This document shows positions 17,502 through 25,280 of a stretch of DNA of 42,007 nucleotides, in pieces. Position 1 is the first letter of the stretch; each line of letters begins with the position of its first letter. The notes below the pieces were generated by a model that saw only the letters and a list, made by a program, of their open reading frames with translations, was not told where the DNA came from and searched no databases. Origin of the DNA: Dehalococcoidia bacterium (lineage in GTDB: Bacteria > Chloroflexota > Dehalococcoidia > Tepidiformales > Tepidiformaceae); contig SKSF01000147.1 in the NCBI GenBank assembly GCA_007118095.1, positions 1 to 42,007 on the forward strand. Reading direction: 5' to 3'. Both the position numbers and the translations under genes were made by a program.

Positions 17502-18496
17502 AGCGACTCCGGGGGTGTCCGCGCCCGGACGGCGTCGGAGTCGTCGCCTGATTGCGAGCCGGCGCCCGCAAAGAGCGCCGCGAGCGTCACGGCGGTAGAA
17601 ACCACAATGGTCAGCTCAAGCGCCAGGATGATGAGTTCGCCCGTTGCATGGCGGTAGCGCAGGAACTCGCCTTCGAACGTGCCGATGAAGCCCACGGCGA
17701 GGAATGCGGCAAACGACAGCATCAGCCCCGCGCCAAGCCACAGGGTGCTGAGCCCCGAGACACCCCGGAATCCCGCGAGCTGCATCAGCACAAGGGCTGC
17801 CGCGAGGATGGCGCCCGCCTGGAATGCGCCACCGGGCTGATGCGTCCCGGACCAGTAGAGGTAACCCGCAATCAAGACCGCGAGCGGCAGGATGATGCGC
17901 GCCAGCCAGGTGAGGACGAGCATCGTGTGCTCTTCGCTGCGGGTGCTCCGCAGGTTGTAGGTCCGGTGGATGGCCAGCACCCCCATCGCCGCCAGGAGCA
18001 GCACACCGACTTCAAGCCACGTGTCGTACGCGCGAAAGTTCAGCAGCACGGATGTGACCGGGTGTTCCACGCCACTCGCTTCCATCTCCGTCGCCGCTGC
18101 TTCGGTAAGCCCGATTGGTTCCCCGGGCAAGTCGATGACCGCCACGAGCAGCACCGCGGCAAACGCCAGCGCCGCTGCCGCACTGACGATCCGGCCGGCG
18201 CCGGGGAACCATCGCCGCCAGCCACTTGTCGCGGCCTCCCGGGCCGCTGCCGCAGCTTCCTGGGCCGCCTCCGTTTGTGCAGCCCGGATGAGCAGGATGC
18301 CGGTGAGCCCCGCGCCGATTGCCGCTTCTGCAAGTGCGATATCCGGCGCCGCGAGCCGCACCCAGGCAAGCGAAAGCATCAGTCCCATGGCGATGAACAG
18401 CACCATGCTGCGAAAGAGCTGCGGTTCGAGCAGCACCCGCCACGCCACGACGGCGATCGACCCGGCCAGCACGATGTCGACGCCGTGCTCAAGCAT
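17498..18496 (-). CDS. Fused MrpA C-terminal (DUF4040/MbhE-like) and MrpB subunit
   Basis: 332-residue fusion. Residues 1-75 are a DUF4040/MbhD-like domain (APDIALAEAAIGAGL at 50-64). Residues 100-180 match the very end of MrpA, also called MbhE (VTSVLLNFRAYDTWLEV, 147-163). Residues 190-320 are MrpB/MnhB/MbhF (GTHQPGGAFQAGAIL, 217-231). In canonical Mrp the first two parts belong to the large MrpA; here they are joined to MrpB and the N-terminal channel half of MrpA is absent from this protein. An Ala/Glu/Arg-rich loop at 76-95 links the first parts. It overlaps mnhG by eight bases upstream and mnhC by four downstream. Confidence 0.88.
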   Translation of the reverse strand: MLEHGVDIVLAGSIAVVAWRVLLEPQLFRSMVLFIAMGLMLSLAWVRLAAPDIALAEAAIGAGLTGILLIRAAQTEAAQEAAAAAREAATSGWRRWFPGAGRIVSAAAALAFAAVLLVAVIDLPGEPIGLTEAAATEMEASGVEHPVTSVLLNFRAYDTWLEVGVLLLAAMGVLAIHRTYNLRSTRSEEHTMLVLTWLARIILPLAVLIAGYLYWSGTHQPGGAFQAGAILAAALVLMQLAGFRGVSGLSTLWLGAGLMLSFAAFLAVGFIGTFEGEFLRYRHATGELIILALELTIVVSTAVTLAALFAGAGSQSGDDSDAVRARTPPESL

Positions 18497-18797
18497 CTGC
18501 CTGTTCCCTTTCGGTCACGTCGTCGTCGACGCTCGCGTTCGCAATGAGCTGGCACGCCGTCGCGCTCCCCGCAAGCGCCAGGAACCAGATGAACAGGAGC
18601 TTGGCCGCCACCTCGGCCGTCCCCGCCAGCACCGCCAATCCGACGGCCAGGAAGCCGAGCCCCAGGTTGTCAGCCTTCGTCACCGCATGGAGCCGCGATT
18701 GGACGTCGGGGAACCGCAGGATGCCCACCGTGCCCGCGAGATAGAAGATGCCGCCGGTAACGGCGAACGCCGCCGCAATAACCTCGGCCGGTGTCAT
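18489..18797 (-). CDS. mnhG: Antiporter subunit G
   Basis: 102-residue MrpG/MnhG homologue with three hydrophobic helices. The signature GILRFPDVQSRLHAVTKADN (around residues 25-44) is the family hallmark. The start is ATG at 18797, overlapping the mnhF stop by four bases. Longer in-frame sequence upstream lies entirely within mnhF and lacks coding character. The C-terminal DDDVTEREQ tail is hydrophilic. Confidence 0.9.
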   Translation of the reverse strand: MTPAEVIAAAFAVTGGIFYLAGTVGILRFPDVQSRLHAVTKADNLGLGFLAVGLAVLAGTAEVAAKLLFIWFLALAGSATACQLIANASVDDDVTEREQADA

Positions 18798-19081
18798 CCG
18801 CCCGCCTCGCCTTCGCTGCTGCCCGGCCCCCTGCGTGCCCGCACAAACGCGACGGTTGCCAGGGCCGCGAGCAACGCGAATACGAGTGCCACGTCGCGCA
18901 GTGCCGCGAGTCCCTGCGCTTCTGCGAGTACGAGCAGGATCCCCACGCCGGTGGTGCCGAAGAGCTGTGCCGCGAGCATCCGGTCCGCATCGGTCGGTCC
19001 GCGCAGCACCCGCACCAGTCCGGCGATCAGGTTCAGTATCAGGAACAACGCCAACCCGTAGAGGAAGACGGACATCACCAT
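18794..19081 (-). CDS. mnhF: Antiporter subunit F, first gene of the operon
   Basis: 95-residue MrpF/MnhF homologue with three hydrophobic helices and the signature RVLRGPTDADRMLAAQL after the first helix. Two close starts are possible, ATG at 19081 and ATG at 19075; neither has a Shine-Dalgarno sequence. The second gives MSVFLYGLALF, directly entering the first helix as in most homologues, and would suit a leaderless or nearly leaderless message from the promoter just upstream. Longer in-frame extension to 19126 overlaps that promoter and is unlikely. Confidence 0.85.
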   Translation of the reverse strand: MVMSVFLYGLALFLILNLIAGLVRVLRGPTDADRMLAAQLFGTTGVGILLVLAEAQGLAALRDVALVFALLAALATVAFVRARRGPGSSEGEAGG

Positions 19082-19083
19082 GC

Positions 19084-19113
19084 AAGCTATGGAGTAGCCT
19101 GCACAACCGTCAA
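19084..19113 (-). promoter_or_regulatory. Putative promoter of the Mrp-like operon
   Basis: On the minus strand, TTGACG (19108-19113) and TAGCTT (19084-19089) are 18 bases apart. The -35 overlaps a 10-base palindrome TCAACGTTGA at 19110-19119, a possible regulator site. The -10 match is modest, and the transcription start would fall on or beside the start codon. Confidence 0.35.
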
Positions 19114-19218
19114 CGTTGAGGCACACGCGGGAACCTGGCCGGGCCCCGGGACGCAGGTTGTGATTGCCGCAGGGTCAGCGGCCACAGCCCCGCGTGTCGC
19201 ACGCACCACGCGGACGGC

Positions 19219-19224
19219 TAAGCT
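19219..19224 (+). promoter_or_regulatory. Putative -10 element, leaderless start
   Basis: TAAGCT is followed by exactly six bases (GAAACC) and the ATG at 19231, without a Shine-Dalgarno sequence. Confidence 0.4.
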
Positions 19225-19230
19225 GAAACC

Positions 19231-19905
19231 ATGACCGAGGACTGGCTCAGTGCGGCCATAGCGGCCCGCAAACCCTTCGCCTTCGGCGAGCTACGGGTCT
19301 CCTTTGAAGACGGCGACGCCATCGTTGAAGTGCCAGGCGAGGGCACGCCCCGGGAGCTGGAGCCGGACACAGACGGGCTTCGCGAGTGGTCACGCGTCGA
19401 TGTCCATGGCCGCTACCGGCCACTCCCCGGCGCTTATGGGCTCCGGCGCGCGTGGCGCACCAGGTGCGCCGTGGAGCAGCTCCGCGACGTCCTTGGTGCC
19501 ATCTATCCCCTTGCACCGCGCCACGTGGCCGCGGCTTCCCGGGGTGAGTTGCGTGTCGTGTCCGCCCCGGAGGCACTGGGCCGGCAGGGTGGGCGCTACG
19601 CCCCGGTACGCGACCTTTCCCCCGGCCGCCTCGATGTTGCTCGGGCCGAGCTCTGTGGGCGCTGCGTGAAGACGCCCTTCTGGGACGAGGGCGGCCACGA
19701 ACTTGCCGAAGGGGTTATCCCCTGTCCCGAGCCCTGCAGCGTCTTCATTGCCCTGGCTCGCGAACTGGCCCTGCTCGGTGACCCGCCCGAACCACAACAG
19801 CTTGACCCGGATGTCCAGTTTGCTGCCTTCGAGGAAGCGGGGAACGAGATCAGGGAAGCATGCATCGTGCGGCTCCGTGGCGAGGAACCGCCGCCATCCC
19901 CGTGA
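19231..19905 (+). CDS. Unknown protein with a C-terminal four-cysteine site
   Basis: 224-residue soluble protein that I do not recognise with certainty. Four cysteines near the C-terminus, C142 and C145 (LCGRCVKTPFW) plus C165 and C169 (PCPEPCS), are spaced to hold an Fe-S cluster or zinc. The arrangement faintly recalls the 4Fe-4S domain of Deinococcus DR2241-type proteins (Fer4_23); that is a guess. The first 130 residues are rich in acidic and arginine residues, with C79 the only other cysteine. No signal peptide or membrane helix is seen. It lies between the antiporter operon (divergent) and a convergent MBL-fold hydrolase whose stop is three bases away. Confidence 0.75.
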   Translation: MTEDWLSAAIAARKPFAFGELRVSFEDGDAIVEVPGEGTPRELEPDTDGLREWSRVDVHGRYRPLPGAYGLRRAWRTRCAVEQLRDVLGAIYPLAPRHVAAASRGELRVVSAPEALGRQGGRYAPVRDLSPGRLDVARAELCGRCVKTPFWDEGGHELAEGVIPCPEPCSVFIALARELALLGDPPEPQQLDPDVQFAAFEEAGNEIREACIVRLRGEEPPPSP

Positions 19906-19908
19906 CCC

Positions 19909-20907
19909 TCACACGATCCGGTAGACGCCGTCTTCCTCAACGACTTCCCCGGCCGCCTCGAGCAGATCCAGGTTTCCCTGCACCGTAGCGATGATCTGCC
20001 AGAATCGTCGTGAGAGCGCCTTCGGGTAGAGGGTTTCCGCGATTGCGTAGACGCGTGCCTTGCCCAGTGTCGCCAGCGCCTCTCGCACCCGGTTCGACCG
20101 GTCTTCGATGGCCGCCAGGTTTTCATCGATGCGCGCCCCCGTGTCTGCGAAGGCGTCGCCATGCCCCGGGTAACAGTACTCCCATTCCCGTCCACGAAGG
20201 TGTCGTAGGGATTCGACAAAGGCGGGCAGGCTGCGGAAGCGCTGGAGTGGCCCTCCCGTCTCCGGCGGTGTCGCCTGGATACCCGGCGTCGGAGTGATAT
20301 CCGGCAGGAGCTGGTCGCCCGAGAACACGATGCCCTGGCCCGGTAGCGCGGCGACGACATTCCCCGGCGTATGCCCCGGGCATCGAAGGATCTCGATGCC
20401 CGCTGCGCCGAGCACGTCCCCGACGTCGGCAAATCGGAATGGCTGAAACGGGAGCATGCGGATGCCCGTGGGCCACCGTGCCCCACGGCTACTCGCTGGC
20501 GGGTACCCGTCCCCCCGGCTGGCCGCGATGGATTCATCCCGTCGCCGCCTCAACCCGGTCAGCGCTGCCTCCCGGATCTCGGTCGGCGCACCCGTCGACT
20601 CGACGTAATCTTCGAACACGCCCCACTCTTCCTCGTCCAGCAGGCGCGGCTGGCGGGCAAGGTGGTGGTCGTCATCATCCAGCGCGACGGGCACTCCCCG
20701 CTCCTGCCACCACCGCCCCAGGCCCGCATGGTCGTTGTGGCCGTGCGTTGTCACGACTGCGTCAGGCAGCCTGTCGCCAATGGCCGCGTGCAGTTCCTCG
20801 GCGGAGCCCGCATAGTCCGGCCCGGCGTCAATCAGGACGCGGACGCCATTGCGGTCGACCATGTACAGGCGGTTGTACGCGAGTTCGATGACCTGGATGT
20901 TTTCCAC
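19909..20907 (-). CDS. MBL-fold metallo-hydrolase
   Basis: 332-residue metallo-beta-lactamase-fold protein. The metal-binding motif THGHNDHAG gives H55, H57, D59 and H60. The later GHTPGNVV and VFSGDQLLP supply the next His and Asp ligands, and CYPGHGD the last His. After the catalytic domain, a helical C-terminal segment ending in LEAAGEVVEEDGVYRIV resembles the winged-helix (BLACT_WH) extension of LACTB2-like hydrolases. There is a long insertion after the first motif (about 70-150). The start is GTG at 20907, preceded by GGGGGGA. It is probably a hydrolase of thioesters, lactones or nucleic acid; the substrate is unknown. Confidence 0.88.
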   Translation of the reverse strand: MENIQVIELAYNRLYMVDRNGVRVLIDAGPDYAGSAEELHAAIGDRLPDAVVTTHGHNDHAGLGRWWQERGVPVALDDDDHHLARQPRLLDEEEWGVFEDYVESTGAPTEIREAALTGLRRRRDESIAASRGDGYPPASSRGARWPTGIRMLPFQPFRFADVGDVLGAAGIEILRCPGHTPGNVVAALPGQGIVFSGDQLLPDITPTPGIQATPPETGGPLQRFRSLPAFVESLRHLRGREWEYCYPGHGDAFADTGARIDENLAAIEDRSNRVREALATLGKARVYAIAETLYPKALSRRFWQIIATVQGNLDLLEAAGEVVEEDGVYRIV

Positions 20908-20983
20908 TCCCCCCGAGTCTAGCTGGCCAGCCTGAACGGGCGAATCTGCTTCATAACGGGTCGCAGAGTCACCCGCACCCCGC

Positions 20984-20989
20984 TACCAT
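20984..20989 (+). promoter_or_regulatory. Putative -10 element, leaderless moxR start
   Basis: TACCAT is followed by exactly six bases (CCGCGC) and the ATG at 20996, with no Shine-Dalgarno sequence. Confidence 0.42.
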
Positions 20990-20995
20990 CCGCGC

Positions 20996-21991
20996 ATGGA
21001 ACACTCGCGGGGCGACGCCCCGGCTCAAGACCGTCTCTCTCCCGGTGATGTTGCGCAGATCCGCGACACCGCTCAGAGCCTGCACGAAAACGTCGAGCGC
21101 GTCATCGTGGGCAAATCCGATGTCGTCCGCTTTGCGCTCGTTGCCCTTCTCTGCGAAGGCCATATTCTCCTCGAAGATATCCCCGGCATCGGCAAGACAA
21201 CGCTGGCGAAGTCCATCGCCCGGTCGCTCGGATGTGAATTCCACCGCATCCAGTTCACACCCGACCTCATGCCCGCCGACATCACCGGCATCCACTACTA
21301 CGACCAGGCAGCCGGCGAATTCAAGTTCCGGGCAGGCCCGCTCTTTTCCCAGGTTGTGCTCGCGGACGAGATCAACCGCGCGACACCGCGGACCCAGTCC
21401 GCCCTCCTCGAAGCAATGGAGGAGCGCCAGATCACGGTTGAAGGGGAAACCTCGCAACTCCCCCGGCCCTTTCTGGTTCTTGCCACCCAGAATCCCATCG
21501 AGCTCGAAGGCACCTTCCCGCTCCCTGAAGCGCAGCTTGACCGTTTTCTCCTGCGCCTCCGCCTCGGCTACCCGGACGAGCAGGGAGAAGACGATATCCT
21601 CGCCCGTTTCGAAACGGGTGACCCCCTTGCATCGCTGCAGGCAGTTGTCACCGGCGAGGAACTTACCCGGCTCACCGCCGCGCTCCGCCATTTGCACGTC
21701 GACCCCTCCGTCCGCCGGTACGTCGTGCGCCTCGTGCGGGCCACCCGCGAAGAACCTGCATTCGAACTGGGCGCCAGTCCGCGTGCCAGCCTGGCCCTCT
21801 TCCGGGCAGCGCGCGCCTATGCAGCCGTCAACGGCCGCGACTACGTGTTGCCCGACGACGTGAAGGAAGTCGCCCCCCTGGTGCTCGCGCATAGGCTCAT
21901 CCTGTCCACGCAGGCAAGGCTGCGCGGCCGCGATGCGGAAGACGTCCTCCGCGAAGTGATGGAAGCTGTCCCCGTGCCGGTCGAGGGCTGA
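20996..21991 (+). CDS. MoxR-family AAA+ ATPase
   Basis: 331-residue AAA+ ATPase of the MoxR type, thought to act as a chaperone for cofactor insertion or assembly of secreted and membrane complexes. Walker A is DIPGIGKTT (61-69), Walker B VVLADEINRA (120-129), then sensor 1 LATQNPIE, and a C-terminal lid domain. The length is normal for MoxR. It is followed after one base by a DUF58 gene, then DUF4129, the usual MoxR operon order. MoxR and DUF58 (which often has a von Willebrand-like fold) are believed to work together. Confidence 0.94.
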   Translation: MEHSRGDAPAQDRLSPGDVAQIRDTAQSLHENVERVIVGKSDVVRFALVALLCEGHILLEDIPGIGKTTLAKSIARSLGCEFHRIQFTPDLMPADITGIHYYDQAAGEFKFRAGPLFSQVVLADEINRATPRTQSALLEAMEERQITVEGETSQLPRPFLVLATQNPIELEGTFPLPEAQLDRFLLRLRLGYPDEQGEDDILARFETGDPLASLQAVVTGEELTRLTAALRHLHVDPSVRRYVVRLVRATREEPAFELGASPRASLALFRAARAYAAVNGRDYVLPDDVKEVAPLVLAHRLILSTQARLRGRDAEDVLREVMEAVPVPVEG

Positions 21992-21992
21992 G

Positions 21993-23204
21993 ATGCCATT
22001 TCGCGATGCCTGGCTGTTTTTCGGGCCACTGCTCATCCTCGTCGGCTTTGGAGCGGGCGAGCCTGTGGTCACCGGCGTGGGCTTCGCGATCCTGCTCATT
22101 GGCGGCGTCGGCCGGTACTGGAGCCGCCACCTTTTCGACCGCGTCACCTTGAAGCGCTCCCTTTCGGAACGCCGTGCGTTCGTCGACGACCCCGTCACCC
22201 TCACCGTCGAACTCGAGAACCGGAAACTCCTCCCGCTGCCCTGGTACGAATGGCGCCTGGCGATTGCCGAAAACGCGACGGTGGACGACGAGGCCCTTTC
22301 CGCTGCCGCGGCGCCAGGCTTCAGCTGGCTAACCCGCCGCGGCGCCATTGGCTGGTATGAGCGCCAGCGATGGGACTTCACCGTCCGCGTGTCCGAACGC
22401 GGCTATCACCAGTTCGGCCCCGCGACCATCCGCTCGGCCGATTTGCTCGGCCTTTTCCCGGGCACGACCGAGGACGAGGACGCGGTCCACCTCGTCGTTT
22501 TCCCCCGCGTCTACTCCATGGAGGACCTGGGCTTCCCGGCGGTGCGCCCCTTCGGCGAACTCAAGGGCCGGAACCGCATCTTCGAGGACCCGCGCCGCAT
22601 CGCGGGCGTCCGCGAATACCGCCAGGGTGACCCCTTGCGCCGCATTGACTGGAAAGCGACGGCGCGTTCGGGCGAACTCCGGTCGCGTATCTATGAGCCG
22701 TCCGCCTCCCGGCAGTTCTACATCATGCTCAACATCGACACGCTCAGCCATTCGTGGGAGGGCTACCTCAAGGACGAACTCGAGCGGACGGTATCGACCG
22801 CCGCATCCATCGCCGTCTGGGCCGCCGACGAAGGTCATGCGATCGGACTCCTCGCGAACGGCTCCTACCCTGCCGCCGACCGTCCTATCCGCCTGCCTCC
22901 CTCCAATGCTGCCGACCAGGTGACCCGCATTCTCGAATCGCTGGCGATGGTCCAGCCGCTCACGCTCAGCGACCTTGCCGAGGTGGTCCACCGCGAGCGC
23001 GGCCGCATCGCCACCGGCTCCACTGTGGTCGTCGTGGCATCCCTCATTCCCGAACCCCTCGCGGCTGCGCTCAGGCGTCTTTCGGACGAAGGCCATGCCG
23101 TCTTCGTGGTTGCTACATCGGACCGTATCGATGCCACGCTTCTCGGCGATGTGCCGGTACGGTCCCTCGGCGGCGCGTTCCAGCGCCCGGAGGTGTTCGC
23201 GTGA
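21993..23204 (+). CDS. DUF58 domain protein
   Basis: 403-residue membrane-anchored protein with two N-terminal hydrophobic segments (AWLFFGPLLILVGFG and VTGVGFAILLIGGVG) and then a soluble region. The DUF58 hallmark lies at 208-230 (EYRQGDPLRRIDWKATARSG). The C-terminal half may adopt a von Willebrand A-like fold as in many relatives. DUF58 proteins accompany MoxR ATPases almost always, and the reading frame starts one base after the MoxR stop. The function is unknown; a role in assembly or maturation of envelope proteins is proposed for the pair. Confidence 0.9.
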   Translation: MPFRDAWLFFGPLLILVGFGAGEPVVTGVGFAILLIGGVGRYWSRHLFDRVTLKRSLSERRAFVDDPVTLTVELENRKLLPLPWYEWRLAIAENATVDDEALSAAAAPGFSWLTRRGAIGWYERQRWDFTVRVSERGYHQFGPATIRSADLLGLFPGTTEDEDAVHLVVFPRVYSMEDLGFPAVRPFGELKGRNRIFEDPRRIAGVREYRQGDPLRRIDWKATARSGELRSRIYEPSASRQFYIMLNIDTLSHSWEGYLKDELERTVSTAASIAVWAADEGHAIGLLANGSYPAADRPIRLPPSNAADQVTRILESLAMVQPLTLSDLAEVVHRERGRIATGSTVVVVASLIPEPLAAALRRLSDEGHAVFVVATSDRIDATLLGDVPVRSLGGAFQRPEVFA

Positions 23205-24538
23205 TCGCGGCGCTGGCCATCTTCTTTTCGCTGCTGGCCGAAGCGCTCGCCATCTACGTCGTCGCCGAGGTCTTTGCTGCGACCTATGAGCCCGGCACCG
23301 GCTCCGTCCACCCCGGGACCTTCATTGCACTGGTCCTGATCTCCTTCGGCCTCCCCCGCGTGCTCGAATACTTCGATGTTTCCCCGGGCCGCGGCTACGC
23401 TGCCACGGGCATCGTGACCTTCGTTGTCCTCTACGGCGCAATGCGGCTCGAATTCGCGGGCGACGTGGCCATCTGGGACTTTGGCTGGGCCGCGGACTTT
23501 GTCCGCGATGCCGAGGGTGCCGGTGAGGGGGCCGCGCCAGCCGTCGTCGGCACCCTGCTCATGGTCATTGCGTGGGTGCGCGGCGCCTGGCACGCCAATA
23601 GCGACCTCGAGCTGTCCCTCATCACCCGTCAGCTCACCATCCCCTTTGCGGTCGTTATCACGATGTGCGTTATCGGGGCGTGGAGCGACCGCATGGATCT
23701 CATCGGACGCGGCGCCGTCGTCTTTTTCGCTGCCGCGGTACTCTCCATGGCGCTCTCACAGTCCGCATTGAGCGGCGCCACGATTGGCGGCCTGCGTTCA
23801 GGCGGGGTCACGGGCACGCTGCTCGGCCTTACCGCGGGCGTGACGGTTGTGTGCGTCATCGTCTTCAGCATCGTCTTTGGCTTCCTGGGCCGGGAACTCG
23901 GTGGGCTCGTCGAGCAGACGATCTACTACACGTTGCTCATCATCCTCACTCCCATAGCCTGGGTCTTCGAGCTGTTCTTCGGCTGGCTGTTCGGCAACAT
24001 GAGCATCCCCGAAGGTGCGGAAATGGAGCCCGCGTTCCAGGCCGAAGAGGGCGAAGCAGGCGAAGAACGCTCCACCAGCGAGCGAACGATGATGGGCATC
24101 TGGCGCGTCTTCCTGCTCGTACTCACCGTGGCCATCATCGGCGCCGCCATGGCGCTGGTCACCCGCTTCTACCGGCGGTACCGCCGTCAGCAAGGCGCCG
24201 GCCCGGCTACTGGTAGCGCGGGCAGTCTCGGCGAAGACTTCCGCTCGCTGTTCCGCAATCCTTTCAGCCGTCGCCCCGCACCGCCGCCCGCCGGCCACGA
24301 TGCCATCGCCCTCTACCGGCGTGTCCTGCACGAAGCGGACCGCAGCGGCCGCCCCCGCCAGGCTTATGAGACGCCCGACGAGTATGCACCGAAGCTCAAC
24401 GAGCTTTTCCACGTCCAGGTGACCGACGAGATTACCGAGGCCTTCGACGAAGCACGCTATGCCGGGCGCCCGCCCGACCCCGAACGTATCCGCGACCTCG
24501 AACAGCGCTGGGAAGATTCGCGGCGTCAGCCGCCCTGA
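23201..24538 (+). CDS. Polytopic membrane protein with C-terminal DUF4129
   Basis: 445-residue protein starting at GTG 23201, overlapping the DUF58 stop by four bases. The longer in-frame sequence upstream lies inside DUF58. Seven or so hydrophobic helices in the first 300 residues are followed by an acidic linker and a C-terminal DUF4129 domain (about 366-445; HDAIALYRRVLHEAD). Many MoxR operons end with a transglutaminase-like protein that carries DUF4129 after its catalytic domain. Here no transglutaminase core (Cys-His-Asp) is present, so only the anchor half is retained. Its 3' end overlaps the convergent comB stop by 13 bases. Confidence 0.82.
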   Translation: MIAALAIFFSLLAEALAIYVVAEVFAATYEPGTGSVHPGTFIALVLISFGLPRVLEYFDVSPGRGYAATGIVTFVVLYGAMRLEFAGDVAIWDFGWAADFVRDAEGAGEGAAPAVVGTLLMVIAWVRGAWHANSDLELSLITRQLTIPFAVVITMCVIGAWSDRMDLIGRGAVVFFAAAVLSMALSQSALSGATIGGLRSGGVTGTLLGLTAGVTVVCVIVFSIVFGFLGRELGGLVEQTIYYTLLIILTPIAWVFELFFGWLFGNMSIPEGAEMEPAFQAEEGEAGEERSTSERTMMGIWRVFLLVLTVAIIGAAMALVTRFYRRYRRQQGAGPATGSAGSLGEDFRSLFRNPFSRRPAPPPAGHDAIALYRRVLHEADRSGRPRQAYETPDEYAPKLNELFHVQVTDEITEAFDEARYAGRPPDPERIRDLEQRWEDSRRQPP

Positions 24539-25275
24539 GCTCGCTCCAGCCGAGCCCACCCCTGCCCCCATTCGACGACCGCCGGGACGACAGGTGTCAC
24601 ATCCGCCTGCCCCGCGAAGGCGATGTCCTCATCCAGCCCGATGGAGCGCAGGTGCGCCGCATGCGACCCGCTGCCCATGAGCCGGGGGATCTCCGTGGCG
24701 TTCGCAAGGCTCGCCCCCGGCTCCAGCGCCAGCAGCACCGGGTCGCCCGCTTCGATGCCGCCATCGTCCCCTTGCAGCCGTGTCGCGATATGAGCCGCGA
24801 CGGCGTAATCCTCAATGCTGAACTGCTCGCCGCCCGCGTTTCCGGCGCAAATAAAGGCGACGGCTGGCGCGTCCCGGCATGCGTCGACAATGGCGCCCCC
24901 GTTGGTGAACGCGCCCGCCACTGTGCGCCCTCGCGCGGCACTTTCACAGATCGCGCGCGTCCCGTTTGTCGTGAAGAGCACCACCTCGCGGTCCGCCAGG
25001 TCCATCTCCGATGCCTCGACGGGGGAATTTCCCAGGTCGAATCCTGCCGGGGGCAGACCGCCCACCTCCCCGGCAAGCAGCGCACCGCTCGCCGCCGCGA
25101 GCTCGCGCGCCGCGTCCTCGCTATCGGCGACGGTCACGGCCCGGGCGCCGCGGTGGAGCAATGTGGCAATCATCGTGGTCGCGCGCAACGCATCAATCAC
25201 GACGTAACAATCGGCTCGCATCTTTGCGGCCTCGGCTGGCAGCACGGCGATATCGAGACGGCGTCCGGTAGGCAT
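24526..25275 (-). CDS. comB: ComB-like 2-phosphosulfolactate phosphatase
   Basis: 249-residue member of the ComB family, Mg-dependent acid phosphatases first described in coenzyme M synthesis by methanogens, where they turn 2-phosphosulfolactate into sulfolactate. Typical features are VVIDALRATTMIATLL (25-40), DLGNSPVEA, LFTTNGTRA and FICAGNAGGEQFSIED. The length is normal. No other coenzyme M gene is seen nearby, so the physiological substrate is open, as for many bacterial ComB proteins. It is divergent from murI over 19 bases and convergent with the DUF4129 gene, whose 3' end it overlaps. Confidence 0.85.
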   Translation of the reverse strand: MPTGRRLDIAVLPAEAAKMRADCYVVIDALRATTMIATLLHRGARAVTVADSEDAARELAAASGALLAGEVGGLPPAGFDLGNSPVEASEMDLADREVVLFTTNGTRAICESAARGRTVAGAFTNGGAIVDACRDAPAVAFICAGNAGGEQFSIEDYAVAAHIATRLQGDDGGIEAGDPVLLALEPGASLANATEIPRLMGSGSHAAHLRSIGLDEDIAFAGQADVTPVVPAVVEWGQGWARLERAQGG

Positions 25276-25280
25276 CGTGC

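Noticed and set aside
20969-22381. 470-codon open frame opposite moxR and DUF58
   Set aside because: High GC leaves long open antisense frames; both plus-strand genes show clear family motifs and the antisense product has none.
22754-23200. Upstream extension of the DUF4129 protein
   Set aside because: It is inside the DUF58 gene and has no hydrophobic or family character; GTG 23201 is coupled to the DUF58 stop.
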